A DNA stretch of 64,000 bases, taken from contig CM060978.1 in the NCBI GenBank assembly GCA_030765065.1, positions 108,247,192 to 108,311,191 on the forward strand, read 5' to 3'. The stretch is from Deroplatys truncata. Lineage: Eukaryota; Arthropoda; Insecta; Mantodea; Mantidae. The position numbers were made by a program, and so were the translations under genes. Positions within the stretch are counted from its first letter, which is position 1. Each line of letters starts with the position of its first letter. The notes beneath the pieces are model-generated. The model saw only the letters and a program-made list of their open reading frames with translations, did not search any database and was not told the DNA's origin. This document shows, piece by piece, positions 22,703 through 35,429 of this stretch.

Positions 22703-25665
22703 TATGCAAACCATCATAGATTTGTACTGCATGATTATGTTATATTCCACAAATCATGATTTTCAGCCTTCATACACATAGTACTTACAATAAAAACTGT
22801 GATTGTTATTGTAAAACAGACTTGGTCTGTACCTGTTTGAATTAACAATATATTTTCAAAGTGATTCTGTTTGTATTTCATAGGTTATCAATAGAATTAA
22901 TTTGCTTTGGAATATATATTGCAGTAAGAAACTATCTGGAGGGAAATGGAGGAATATCGGGCACCCTTATCATTTATAGTCCAGCAGATTGCATATCTTC
23001 CAGAAAAATAAGTGATGAATAGCTCACTTGGCATATACTGCAGCCTTTAACACTTGCAAATTGGTCATCTAATATACTTTATAACAATTATAAGTATTCA
23101 TATAATGATCTACCAAGAAATTTGCTACAGTAGAAAAACTGTGTTATTCCATGTAAAACCAACAGGAAGCCTGAAAACCCTGATGTTTCAGATTCACTCA
23201 ATTTTAATACATCATTAATATCCATGAAGGAGATTGATATTCCAGTCTTTTTTCTGCAGAATTTGGAAATGTCAAAAAAGCTCTAAAATTTCCCATGCTT
23301 TATTTTATGGCAGACACAAAATTTAATGGCAACTGGTAGTTGACCATATGGGAGAAGAATGACATTGCCACATGTTAAAGTGCACATCACAGTTACATGT
23401 AATATGACAAAATGAAAACAATGTATAGAGTATTATTGTAGTACTTGAGCAAACATAAACTTGGTGTGCATTGCTAAGTTAAAAAGTACAGTAATCTGAA
23501 GTGAATACACATTGTAAATTATATTCCTGCTTTGGTGATGCAACACTTCCCGTTCATCTATTATTGGTTGACTTTCACTACTCGTATCCTGTTTGTTACT
23601 TGAAATTTTGACTAAACACCAATACAAAGATATAATACAATCACTAGAATTGAATTACGGTAACTGAATTTACCTTTGCTAACGCAAAAGCAAAACTCTA
23701 CTGAAGCCAACACCAGCAACTTAGTCCTTTTCCTTCCGTACATCAGGATGGTTCTGGTATCTTTTGAAACACATGCTAACACAATAAACAAAAGAGGCAC
23801 AAAGGAAGTTGGACTTAAGAGCTTCTTAGCAGTATCCTATATTAAAAGAAGAGTTCAATGCATATCCATATCTCTGCAACCACTTAACGTAGGAAGTTGG
23901 TTTTTAGACTGCAAGCTTCAAAATAAAATCCTCTTCATGAACAGGTTATTCTCTTTCCTGGAGCACAAGTAAATTTTGTGGCCACAAAGGTATTTGTATC
24001 ACCGGCTTTGCAGCTTGATTTCAGCGTCTTAACTGTGCGACGCTGCCGGGCTAGGCAAGCCTCTCATTGGATTTCATGGTAACTACCTACCACCCGCCAT
24101 CAAATGTTATGTCTTCCACAATAAAGATTCATAAATCGGCAACTATACATTGTACAGAACTGTTTTGCTTATGTGAAAACCTTTAAACCTCTATAATGTC
24201 CTTTAATATGGTACATAACAAGATATCAGTTTAGTAAAAGCAGTTATACCCTAAATGTTCAAAATATTAATTTATGAAAATCTCGGAAACACTCCTGTAA
24301 ATTTTTTTTAAAAAGTTGTATGTTAAACAGAGATACTTTATAAACTTGATTCCAAATTTTCATCTTGGAGTGAGCATGGACTCATACTAAGAAAATAAAA
24401 AATTAAACAACATTTTCTATGTGCTCGACATGTTACAGAGAGGACTTGCCACTGGTTTTATATTTCTTTAATACTTTCTATAACATAACATTAGCCTAAG
24501 TTAACTGACTCTTAAGTTAACCAATCGATTCCATTGTCTTATGTACTGAAGCTTGAAAATGTTAGAAAATATTTTTGGAAAATTTTTTATAATAATTTTC
24601 AATTTATCTAACACAATAATGAAGTCTTGCTCATTTAGAAATTAACTGGCTCTGTGCATTTCCTGTAGATAGGTGATTCAAGACCTTCAGATTTATCATT
24701 TTCTCAAAAATGTACAAAATTAGTTAATCTACAAATGAACAAAATTTCATTGCTGTGTCATGCAACAAATTGAATGTTTTTATGAACATAGGTGCCTGAA
24801 ACATCTCTATGTGCTGTGCTCTTAAGGTTCTACTATATAAGAAGCTGAGCAAATTTGCTGAATTTCTAAAACATTAAGATTCAGTAACTTAAGTAATTTA
24901 TGCTTTCTTTATGGGATTTGTTTCATATAAATGATTATATGTTTTTAAAAAAAAGGGATTAAAGTCCTTTATATGGGCAGTATAAGCTCATTAAGATAAA
25001 TAAAATTACTGGCTATGTCTGCTCGGTAACAAGCCTTTTTTTGCATCCCATACTCATCCCAAGATAAAAACTTAGTTTGTAAAACATTTGGCACATCATT
25101 TTTTAAAAAGTTGAATTTTTTTTTCTTTCTTTTCTTTCTTTATTTTAATAGAATTTCAAAGATGGGTGTTTTAAGAATTTGTAAAATTTCAATTTTTACT
25201 ATGCTAGTGTCTATTATATTTGAAATTTAAAGGCATTTAAAGGGCTTCACAATCATCAGAAAAGGTGCTCTCTGTTATGAATGTTTGCTGATTTGTGAAT
25301 ACTGTTGTGTACCAGGATGTAGAAATTAAAAACGTCCAAAAATGTACATTAATTGTGGCATCCTCAATGGCATCAAGTGAATCAGAAATCCAAGGTTCAA
25401 AATTTACTGTTCTTTTGGATGATTTTATATGGATCCTCCTGCTGTATTAGACAATGAGCAAATTCTCTGCTTTTATGATAGTAATACATTTGAATGATTT
25501 AAATATTATACCAGAAGAGGACTATACCATAGATAAATGATTTCCCATCTTTCCCATCTACAGTTGTTGCCATTCCCATCTACAGTCATTACAAAACTTT
25601 TTCCTCAAAAAAGTTATATTTAAGAAATGAAAGGGATTCAATACTAGGAGATAGTTTTGAAAATG
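22703..25665. other. 3 kb non-coding stretch
   Basis: AT-rich sequence without supported features. Overlapping ORFs on both strands near 23430-23970 look random and share no family motif. Confidence 0.4.
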
Positions 25666-26401
25666 AAAAATCTGATGTGTTACATTCATACGACTTTCTC
25701 TACCCTACTGGGATAGAATTAATCATTTATTAATCGGTATAAAAACTTATGAAAGTTTATTATTCTGTGTACTTCATTAGTAATCAAGACAAACTGTTGC
25801 AGAAATAGCTACATTACAATTTCATTATAAATGCAAAGGGAACAGCCATAGTCAAATGTTTAAGAACTGGATACACTACATGCTGGCCTTAGTTGTGAGT
25901 TTTAGAGAGACCTATATTTTTTATGCAGTATGTTTTCGTCTATCGCTTAATGTTTACCACTTACACAAGATTAAACAAAATTTCTTCCGAATGAAGAGGA
26001 CTTCATGGGCTATTCCCATAAAATTCAAGATATACATTTTATTTGTCATTTAAATATTTTTAATATATGGTATTTTAATCCAAATCATTAAAGTCACTTT
26101 TGAGAAAATCAAAAATCTCAAAAAATTTTCCATATAAAGAGTAGTTGGCATAGGGGTGATTTTCTTGAAAAGGTTTGTCGCATCTTTGGAAGGACTGAGC
26201 TTAAATACCAAGCTTGGTATTTATCCAATTTGTTTGTTTTTGAGTTAACGCAGTTCACACACACTTCTGCCTTTTTCTAATAACACTTTTTTTATTCAGG
26301 GGATCTCAAAACATGTGTTTCCAGTGAAACCTTGGTATCAAATTTTTGGGTGGAATACAATACTTCCTCTACTTACTATGTGTAGCAGAGGAAGTAAAAA
26401 A
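25666..26401 (+). repeat. R repeat copy with internal deletion
   Basis: The head 'gaaaaatctgatgtgttaca' is at about 25665-25684 and the tail 'gtagcagaggaagtaaaaa' at about 26382-26400. A segment following the 'caaatg' block is missing, which shortens the copy to about 735 bp. The CA run has shrunk to a few units. Confidence 0.8.
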
Positions 26402-28417
26402 AGAATGTATTTTACATATGTAAAAATAATGTGGCAACAAATTGTCAATATAAAGCTACTGTTTCAAATACAAAATGTTAGCTGAAGATAATCATTAGCA
26501 AAATTAAGTACATTCACGTACAATAACTTAGCTAGTCATTTATAAAACAATTGAAATTAAAATGCACAGCAACAAAACTCTTTCATTTTTATCAGCCATT
26601 TTTTTAAATTATAGAATTAGTCAAAAAACTCCCAGAACTTTCATGGCATTTTGTGTTTAGTTCTTGTATACATTTAGAAGTTATCAGCTTAGCAGTAAGC
26701 AAGAATATAAATAAAACTAATATTGAAATTCATCCTTGTAACATCAGGAAAGAAATACCAGGCCAACTAATAGGGACATGTACAGTTGATGCTCAATAAA
26801 TTCTCAACATATCTAAATAACACAAAGGAGCCTTACAGGAGAATCAAAAGAATAATATTCATTGAGCAATTCTGTGTATTCCATGAATGGCTTTATAGTT
26901 ACTAGAATTAACTTGTATTTCTAATGTAATTTAAATTATCTATTCAAATATCAAAAAACTTTGGGGATTATTACTTACAAAATCATTATTTGTATCAGGT
27001 CATGTTTTTCTCCCCTGAGTAAGCTGTCTGCTCTCTCCCTCTTAGAAATCCCACAATCTAATTTGAGAGCTACTGCTCAGTAACTGTATGCATCTTAATT
27101 ATAATACTTGAAAATTAAGTGTGCAGAAAATTGGATCTTGTTAGTCTGTTGGAAATGGGAGAATAAAAATTCAGCTTATTTTTATGGGATGAATGAAAGT
27201 CAGTAGAGTAACTTGCAGTAGAAGCAATCAAGATTGCTTTATGCTTTTCTTATCAAGGAATATAGCTTTTACTTGCCTTCAAGGTCTTAAGTGATGTAGA
27301 GGCTGTTGTCCTTGACTGAGCACTTTGCACTCTTGACAATGACTGATGCATTACTTACCACATTCAGTTAGTTTGCATAGCAGTTTTTGCCCTTTAAAAA
27401 ACTACTTATCGCATAATTAACATTACAGAAAATCCTTAATAGATCTGTAGCAATGTACTGGATTAACCATTATTATAACATGTCTTGACGCCTATTTGTG
27501 CGCATAATGCTACCATTTTGAAGCCAATATTTCATTTCTATTATGTATTAGTTTCTATAAGTATGTAAGCATAGCTTGTATGAATTTTGTACTACTTACT
27601 CAATTACTTTAAATCCAAAAATCCACCAAGAACAAGTTTTCATATGCAAAAACCAGTTCTAACAAATGTTTGTGTGTTATCATACGAGTTGCAAACCCCA
27701 CATTACAGAGTAGTGTACATTATGCTGGCAAAAGCTAACAGAACTTCTCCATAAATGCATATACTTTTGTAAATGGAAGCATATAAGAGTTTATTTTAAT
27801 TGTGTGTTAAACCATAAGCTATATCACCATGGTCCAACTCCTGGCCCACGGACACATGTGGCCATCTTCCATAGTTTTCATTAATTAATAGTTAATACAT
27901 TATGGTCCAAGTGTATAATTTAAAATTATGAAGTCATATTTGGGGAGAAAAAGATAACTTTTACTTTGTCCATAAGAGGGATACAGTACTTAACCCCATG
28001 GTATACCAGTCTCTGTTTTTACAGAAACACACATAGAAGTTTATCATCTCAAATTTTGGAGTTTAGACTGACATTCTGGAAAAAAAAAAAAAAACAACTT
28101 TGAATTAGCAAGGATGAAAATCAAATTTCATGCAATATTTTATTTTTCTTTAACACAAAGTACACGGGACCTAGAAAAATATTCAAATGTAAAGATTGTA
28201 GATTGTATTTAACATGTGTGCTCTTTGCTGAAACCAATAAAACTAAGAAAATTAACATGTAATTAATTCTATTCAAAATTAGTTTAAGAAATATGAATTT
28301 CAGACAACATTCAAGTCATCATAGTTAAGTTCCAGTAAAGTAGCTGAAAGAAAATCTCTTTGAATACAACTTTGCCACATGAGTCCTAACAAATGTATTA
28401 ATATTCTTCTGCAGTCC
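26402..28417. other. Unassigned DNA with a hAT-like terminal scrap
   Basis: No gene was seen. Near 27830-27860 'ggtccaactcctggcccacg' resembles the terminal sequence of hAT/Charlie-type elements and matches the start of the relic at 29664 in its first 10 bases. Confidence 0.35.
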
Positions 28418-28490
28418 AATAGTCATTATGCCTGGCTTTCAAACCCAGTGGTCCCATGTTTGATTCCTGGTTAGCGGTGGGAATTTTTTA
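28418..28490 (+). repeat. tRNA-like SINE head (weak)
   Basis: A B-box-like TGTTTGATTCCTGG lies at 28458-28471, downstream of a loosely A-box-like block. This could be a decayed tRNA-derived SINE. GA-rich sequence follows. Confidence 0.25.
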
Positions 28491-28730
28491 GCCTTTCCTC
28501 CCTATAGTCTAGTAACTATGAATGAGAGAGAGACTATGTGCATGCAAGTGTATATGGGTAGAGAGAGGGTGTCTCGATGTTTAACAGTAACAAACCCAAT
28601 GCTTAAAACTCAGAGGTAAAATAAATCACTAACAACATAAATTCAGATGTTTTTAAAGTAAAAGCTACCAATATGATCATACGCATCAAAGATGGTTACA
28701 TAACAAGTTGTTTGGCTTTTTATCTAAAAA

Positions 28731-29422
28731 AAATCTGATGCGTTACACTCACATGACTTTCTCTACTCCTGTACAATCTAATTTTACAAACGCTTATTCT
28801 CCATATGCTTCATGTTAATTGAGATATCGAGATGTCAATCTTATTGGTAATATATGGTAGCTTTTAAGCGATAGTCAAATATTTTAATGCTGGTTGCTAT
28901 GTGGCGCATTCCATTCTCTTTGCATGTCCAGGACATAAAAAAAATGAATAACGAATTTGAGAAAAAGTATAAGTATTGGAAAATTTAAGGAAATAACAAG
29001 CAATATCTCGAAAACGGTTCACTCAACAAAAAAAATGTATATGATATAAGTTGTGTATTTTAACGCGATCTACATTTTTTGTGTAGTAAAATTTTGTCTA
29101 TCTCTTATGGTTTACCAGTTATGCAAAAGTCGTTCATAATGAAGAATACTTTTGGAGACATTCCCAGAAATTTCGAGATATACATTTCATTTCTCATGAC
29201 ATTTTATCTTAAACATATGATATTTTCATCAAAATCATTAGAGCCATTTTTGAGAAAATTAAAATTTTCGAAAAATGTTCTATGTAAAGGGTAGTCTGGG
29301 GTGGGGGGATTTTCTTGAAAATCTTCGTGTCGCATCTCTGGAAGATACTGAACGTAAATACCAAGTTTGGTGTTTATCCGACTGTTAGTTTTTGAGTTAT
29401 GCTGTTCACAGACACACACACA

Positions 29423-29473
<51 letters not shown>

Positions 29474-29615
29474 ACACACGGACATGTTTCCAAAAATGCT
29501 TTTTTTGGATTCAGGAGGTCTCAAAACATGTATTTCCGGTGAAATGTCGGTATCGAATTTTTGGGTGGAATGCAATACTTCCCCTACTTACTATACGTAG
29601 TAGAGAAAGTAAAAA
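28731..29615 (+). repeat. R repeat copy, full length
   Basis: The head 'aaatctgatgcgttacactc' is at 28731 and the tail 'agtagagaaagtaaaaat' at 29598-29615. All family blocks are in order. A long (CA)n run lies at 29411-29480. Confidence 0.88.
29411..29480 (+). repeat. (CA)n microsatellite in the R repeat
   Basis: A nearly pure CA run with a few CAGA interruptions, at the family's fixed internal microsatellite site. Confidence 0.95.
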
Positions 29616-29659
29616 TATATACTAACTAGGACAAAAGCACTAGCTTGAGAATTATTTGG

Positions 29660-30600
29660 CTCAGTGTGGTCCAACCTTTCATTGCTACAGGGCAAACAGA
29701 ATATAGTCTGAGGAAAGGCAGCCCATCTCTTTTAAATTACAATTTTAAAAAACACATAAATATAAGACACAAGATTAACAGATGGACAAGATAGCATTCA
29801 ACTAAGCATACAAATATAATACAGAAGACTCTTGTAACAAGATTAGCAAACAAACAAGAAAAATATAGAATACGTTCAATTAAACTAGATCTTAGAGATG
29901 CACCAAGGTAACTGAGGACATTAATGAGGATTGGCAGTGTTGTTCTGACACAAGTTTATCAATGTCCACTGTAAGTTTTGTCAACAAAAATCTGCACTTT
30001 CAATGTGATTTATGCTTTTTGATTTAATGGCTTTTAAAGCTGAAAAAACACTTTCATATGTACATAATATATACCACCAAATAATGACAAATGTTTCAAT
30101 AGCAAATTTATATAGTTTAGGAAAACAGTCTTTAGTTAAGTGTCTCCGGAAATCCTGGGAATGTCACTTTTTGGCTTGGAAGAAAGGATATACTTGAAGG
30201 TGGTAAGTCTCCATTTGAAGGTCAGAGGGTTGATTGCTAACTTCAGTTTTCATGGGATTGTTGAACAGTGAAAGTTTTGGCTTCAAGGCATCAAAATTTT
30301 TAATCTTGTCTGGACTCCCCCTTTATGTGGTTTATAATTTCAAAACAACTCACTAAAATTTTATTCACTATCTTGTGTCTTCAATTCTTGGCAAGATCGG
30401 AAGTGGGCTGCATTGTTTGTTTTTAATGCATTTTGCATTACATCCAGTTTCTTCAACATGCCCTACAAACTGAGATATATATTGTATTTTTGCTTACAAT
30501 TTCATGTTTAAAGCACCAAGATGAAATGTTAAATCAGTCAGGAAGTCAAGATTAAATGCAGCCTAACACCATCCTAATATGCCATTAATATTGTAATAAT
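29660..30600 (-). pseudogene. hAT transposase relic, Charlie/GTF2IRD2-like
   Basis: Minus-strand frames, broken many times, follow the C-terminal half of a hAT transposase of the type domesticated in GTF2IRD2. They include a FDFLTDLTFHLGALNMKL block near 30530, HFRSCQELKT near 30390, GGVQTRLK near 30310, a FNNP-like block, and then FSALKAIKSKSH near 30020-30050, which is the dimerisation-region FSxMKxxKSKxR motif. The left end shows CAGTGTGGTCCAACC at 29663, a hAT-like terminus. Stops and frameshifts are frequent, so it is an old fossil. The other terminus was not found. Confidence 0.65.
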
Positions 30601-31829
30601 TGAGAACACTGCAAAACACACCTTATTTATCCACTAGGTACTGGGTGTAGCACAAACATTACACTTAGTCACTTTAGGTGCACACTCAGAAACACAACAC
30701 AACAAAACTGATCCGTTGAATCACAACTGAATTGCACTGGTACTGTCCACTTTTCATATATTTTCTCAACTAACTAAACTGAGTTGAACTCTGGGCAGTG
30801 CAGTCCCTTATATACGCCCTGCATACAAAGTGGAACTTTCTCGAAGAGGAACCTACCAGAAACAGCCCAAAGGAATCCTCTGTAGTAGGGAAGTTACACA
30901 TAATGGGCTATGGCTTTTATTCTGAAAAGAACCGGCTATTAGCCCCACTCATGGTCAGGAGGCACTCCTCCTGTCCATAGGTAACTTTGTGTGCATGGTC
31001 ACAATATTTTTAACGTTTATTACATTAAGAAACTTATTCTTCAAGAAGCTACACTCCATTCCCCAAAATTAAATTTTGTAATATAAAAAAATATTAATGA
31101 TTCCCAATACACATTCCTTTTGTGTATTAATGATCTTTCAGCTTTCATGTAACCCTTAAAATGTAATGTGTTTTTTAAGTCATTTAATGATATTCAGTAG
31201 GTAGTTAATTTTCACAATTGGTTGTGCCTCGCAACTAGTCAAGTTCTGATGAAATTGGATAAAAATTGAAGAGTTCACCAGTGAAAGGTGCTACCATGGG
31301 GTTCTATTGAACAGAATAATCCAGCGAAATGTAACACAAGTAGATGTCTACATGTCCAAAGAGCTATATTTTAAAAATATATTTTTGTTGGCACTACATG
31401 CTTGTGACCCCTTAAGAGATGCTCAACTGAATTTTCTAATTTCTACCGTTTAAAAGAAAAAATTTTAGCCATATTTTCTGCTAGTGTTATAAATTTTACA
31501 TAGATTTTTATAAATAATTTTTATATTTGAAAAATAAAGATTTTTAAATAATAGATAGTACTTATACCTGAAAGACAGTTTATGGTAATGGAGCATTAAA
31601 ATTTTGTATACTAAATAATGGTAATGCACAAATTTTGTTTCTGTTTTTTAATCATAAAAATTAGTTTGGCCAAATCATGCATGTTTTTGTTTTTACATGG
31701 CTTGTACATAGGTACCATATCTGTGTGATTAATGTTCCATTATCTCAGTATATAACCAAGAACATGTGTTCCAAAAATTCTTGTACTTCAGGAGTAAAAG
31801 TATTTCTAGTATAAGAAAGCTCTGAAGAG
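30601..31829. other. Unassigned DNA
   Basis: Short ORFs at 30798-30980 have no motif. No gene or repeat could be supported. Confidence 0.35.
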
Positions 31830-32075
31830 CTGGTGTCGCACTCACATGACTTTCTCTACTCACTTTTTTACAAATTATTCATACAAAAGCATGTCCTTCT
31901 ATTTACTTCTTATTAATTGAGACAAATATTCATTGCACATTTATTTCGTTGTAGGTTTTAGAAATAATGCAATAGTCGTTTTGAAAATGCTCATGACTGA
32001 ATGATGGCTTTGAAATTCCATGCTCTTTGCATGAGCATAAGAAAAAAGCGGATAACCAACCACTTTACACCCTTC
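31830..32075 (+). repeat. R repeat 5' fragment
   Basis: The head 'gtcgcactcacatgactttc' is at about 31834, followed by 'cttctatttacttc' and the 'ggctttgaaattccatgctc' block. The match stops near 32075. Confidence 0.6.
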
Positions 32076-32172
32076 CATATTTTGTTTACATTATTTTCAC
32101 CAATAATTTTAACTAACTTATTGGCATTTACCTTTCTCCAAAGATAATAAAATAATAAAAATTAATTTTACC

Positions 32173-32175
<3 letters not shown>

Positions 32176-32255
<80 letters not shown>
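32176..32255 (+). repeat. (TTA)n microsatellite
   Basis: A perfect trinucleotide run of about 26 units. Confidence 0.95.
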
Positions 32256-32256
<1 letters not shown>

Positions 32257-34567
32257 AGAACTTGACACTTTAAAATAAAACATTTTCTAAGGCAAAACTA
32301 TGAGCAATGAATTCAAAGCTAGAAATACTTAGGACTATACGTATGAAGTGTTCATAAAGGAGATAAATGTGTTTGCCTTCAAAAGATAAGAGAACAATAG
32401 CTCAGCAAAGGAATGAGTTGAGCAAAACAGAATTTAAAAATTAGGTTATGAATAGTTCATTGATGCTTAGGATATTATACTTCATAACAAGCACTTAAGT
32501 GGTGGTGATGGTGATAATGTGTCAGAAATTGCTGAAACACAAAGCTCTCATATTTGCTCTCTTTAATACCATTTAAGCTTTTGGATACAGACTATTCATG
32601 GTTCATTTAAAACACATGTAGATGTGAACAGGTTGAGAATCCCTCCAGTAATTACTAATTAGAAGGAAAATATGCATATTAGTAGCGGGAAGATTAGCCT
32701 TTTCCTTGAACCATTCACCTCATCATGCCACCTGGTATCTTTGGAATATCCATTAAAATTTGGCTTGCTGCTAAAATAGTTTAGTAATAATTGATTCTCT
32801 TGTGTTTATTTTTTGATGAAGTAAATAAGAGCTCTATCACACATTAAATATAGGCATGTATGTGTTTCACTTACGTTTATATATGAAATGTTAGTGTTCA
32901 TGGTTTCAAACTGAAGCTTAGTGAGTTAGTGAACATGAATCCACAGATATAACGAAAAAATTTGGACATGTTGGTTATGGTAATTACTTTAATTTTAGGA
33001 TATACACTTACAATGATTTGATAGCCCCTGTGGAAAGTTCAGATCAGTGAACAGATGAAATTGCTTATCGATTACCAACATAAATAGTCGTGGTAGTAGA
33101 GTCTTATCATTTCTACAAAATTTTAACTAAAATATGTCATGATAAAATGATATCTAACATTTTAAAATCAGTTCTCATAAGATTAAGTTTAGATAGGAGT
33201 GGGTTAGTTTTATCACATGTGTATGTGTTGTGGCAGTTAAAATTAAATTGAGTTTTATTTATGGATGTTCTTTAACTGCTGTGGTCCTTAGCGTCCCATT
33301 CTATGTTGGGCATGAAAGACTGGAAATTTTGCTCAGAGGCCTCTATCAGGCTTGAGGTTCTTTTACATGCCGTAAATCTACAACACGGGACCACTGACTT
33401 TATTTCCCTTCCGAAGGAAATCCTGCTAAGCTGTGGCAGTGAAGTTGAATTGCTCCATAGGGGGTGGCAATAGCAAAATGCCTTGTACTCTACCAAACTT
33501 TTCCTTGCCTCTTGCCATCCTCACCAGCAATAAAAGCATATCCATCTGCTTGCTTGCTCGCTCCTAAGTGCCCACAATTAACCGTTTTTGGACAAACCTG
33601 ACAGAGGCAAAACCTAAACTCTTTAGTGAAAACATTTGCGTGTATCAGTGTTACAAAAGCATTTCAAGTAGGATATGCAAACCAAATTAGGAAATGCCAA
33701 AATTAATTTTGCTATGACACCTGATATCACTTTTTCTGTTTTTGATTTATTGGAATAGCATGGCCCTAGTAATACTAAACTAGCTAAATGAAAAATGAAT
33801 GATAGAAGTATGCAAATTTAATAACTTGGCAAGCAATTGACCTAGTGCCAGTAAGGAGTCTAGAAGTTAATGTTGTAAAAGCTTCAGAAGAGAAGGTTAC
33901 TATCAAAGGGACAGGTATCAGCTGGTTTCTGGCTGTTTCATTGTATCTAAGTTGATAATTTACCAAGCCTAGTAGATTTCAGTCGGTGTTTAATGTTTAT
34001 AAATATTCTTGATGGCACAAAATGTTTCTATACAGAATCTAAATAGAATTTCCAAATCACTTTCTCATTACATAGCCATTTCTGGGGTCCTTTCAGGAAA
34101 ATACAAATAAAATTTTATTATGCAAGGCATTATTTCTGAGAAAAGTATACCCACAAAATGTAAATAAGTGTAACAAGTGAAGTTTATAGTTGTAGAAAAG
34201 GTATGTAAAACATTCTTTTTAATTTTTAAGTTATGTGTACTCTAGCCTTCTTAATCCGAAATAATCGCTTTTAATCTGTGATCAAGCCAGTTAATAGCAC
34301 ATGGCATAGTAAGGCAAACTGTCATGTATGTGTTCTACAAACTAGATTTACTAGAATTCATTTACAATAAATTTTAGGAGGTGACAGTATTGTTGTCCAA
34401 AGCTTTACCAATAACAGAAACCATGTCCATCCAACTCCTGGCTGTGTCTTGCGTGTTCACCTTTGCCATTCAAATTTTGACTACTTCTGCTTTGAGGCAA
34501 CAAGGAATTTTTTGTGAAATAGCTGGATGCTGAAGTTCTGAAATCACTTTGGTTGATTGCTTTTTAG
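32256..34567. other. Presumed bbx intron sequence upstream of the HMG-box exon
   Basis: No exon was seen here. A relatively GC-rich block lies near 33280-33440 (ccttccgaaggaaatcctgc) and may be repeat-derived, but it was not recognised. A segment near 33950-34060 is similar to 38590-38700. The stretch ends in the polypyrimidine tract and AG acceptor at 34566-34567. Confidence 0.45.
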
Positions 34568-34840
34568 GACAGACCACCAGATGTTGTTGAGAAGGAGCGA
34601 GAACCGGCAGGAACAGGAGCAGTGTCAGAAGAAGAAGGAGTCGATGTATTGCTTGGAGAACCAGCTCATCATGCTCGGCGACCCATGAATGCGTTCCTTA
34701 TCTTTTGTAAAAGGCATAGAAGTGTGGTCAGAGATCGCTATCCACATCTTGAGAATCGCTCTATCACAAAAATTTTAGGTGAATGGTGGGCAAACTTGGA
34801 GCCTTCAGAAAAAGGCTCGTACACAGAACTAGCTCGACAG
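34568..34840 (+). CDS. bbx: bbx coding exon with the first part of the HMG box
   Basis: An internal exon of the HMG-box transcription factor BBX (bobby sox), a nuclear DNA-binding protein. The acceptor is gctttttag|gac and the donor is cag|gttggt; 273 bases give 91 codons in phase 0. The first ~36 residues are acidic and low complexity. The HMG box starts at about residue 37 with [16 protein letters not shown], then the [13 protein letters not shown] block, and breaks after ...LARQ in the third helix. The FCKRHRS and KILxxWW blocks separate BBX from SOX, TCF and capicua boxes. There is no ATG in the exon before the box, so the start lies in an unseen upstream exon. Translating past the donor (to 34870) would be intron read-through. 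Confidence 0.93.
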
Positions 34841-35429
34841 GTTGGTTATAGTTCAATTTTAGAATGTTAACTTTCTCTTACTGCAATATCTTTCAAGTAA
34901 ATAAATCTACACCTTTTGTGGGTCAGTTTTGCTGCTATAGATGAAATTAAAATTACAGCAATCTTTGATAGCAATTCTAGCCAGCTTCTCAGTCCTCATT
35001 TGGAAGATTTTTCAAGGCTTTATTTTCACTTTTAGTCAAAGCATGTGCTAAATATTGCAAAAAATTTCGAATAAATCTGTGACTGAACTTCTGATCGTAT
35101 AATTTAGGCAAATATTACTGAAATTGAGAGCATGTGCTCTACTAATTTCTACTAGCTCTGCATAACGGATAACCTTTTACATCAGGTACAGTTTAAAAAT
35201 ATGCAGTTAGATTCTAGTTGTACAGTCCATAGGTTTGCAGTTATACTACTATTGTTCATATATTATCGTTCAAAAGTGTTGTATCTCATACTGGCTGTAG
35301 TAAAACAAATTTCTTTTAATGCTTTAATAGAATTTGGCTTTACCGTAGAAGTAATTGAAATTATTTAATGGACCAACAATGTATTATTTGCAACAATGCT
35401 GTTAAAATTTATAAACACTCAAACCGAGT

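Noticed and set aside
23433-23972. Three overlapping ORFs of 62-98 codons on both strands
   Set aside because: Ordinary chance ORFs without motifs or splice-supported boundaries.
22616-32255. Possible CRISPR-like or satellite array in trinucleotide runs
   Set aside because: These are simple ATT/TTA microsatellites without spacers.
33272-33496. A 74-codon antisense ORF in a GC-richer block
   Set aside because: The block looks repeat-derived and has no protein motif; a coding exon could not be supported.
34841-34870. Extension of the HMG-box frame past LARQ to a stop at 34870
   Set aside because: It crosses a good splice donor, and the HMG box continues perfectly at 37911.
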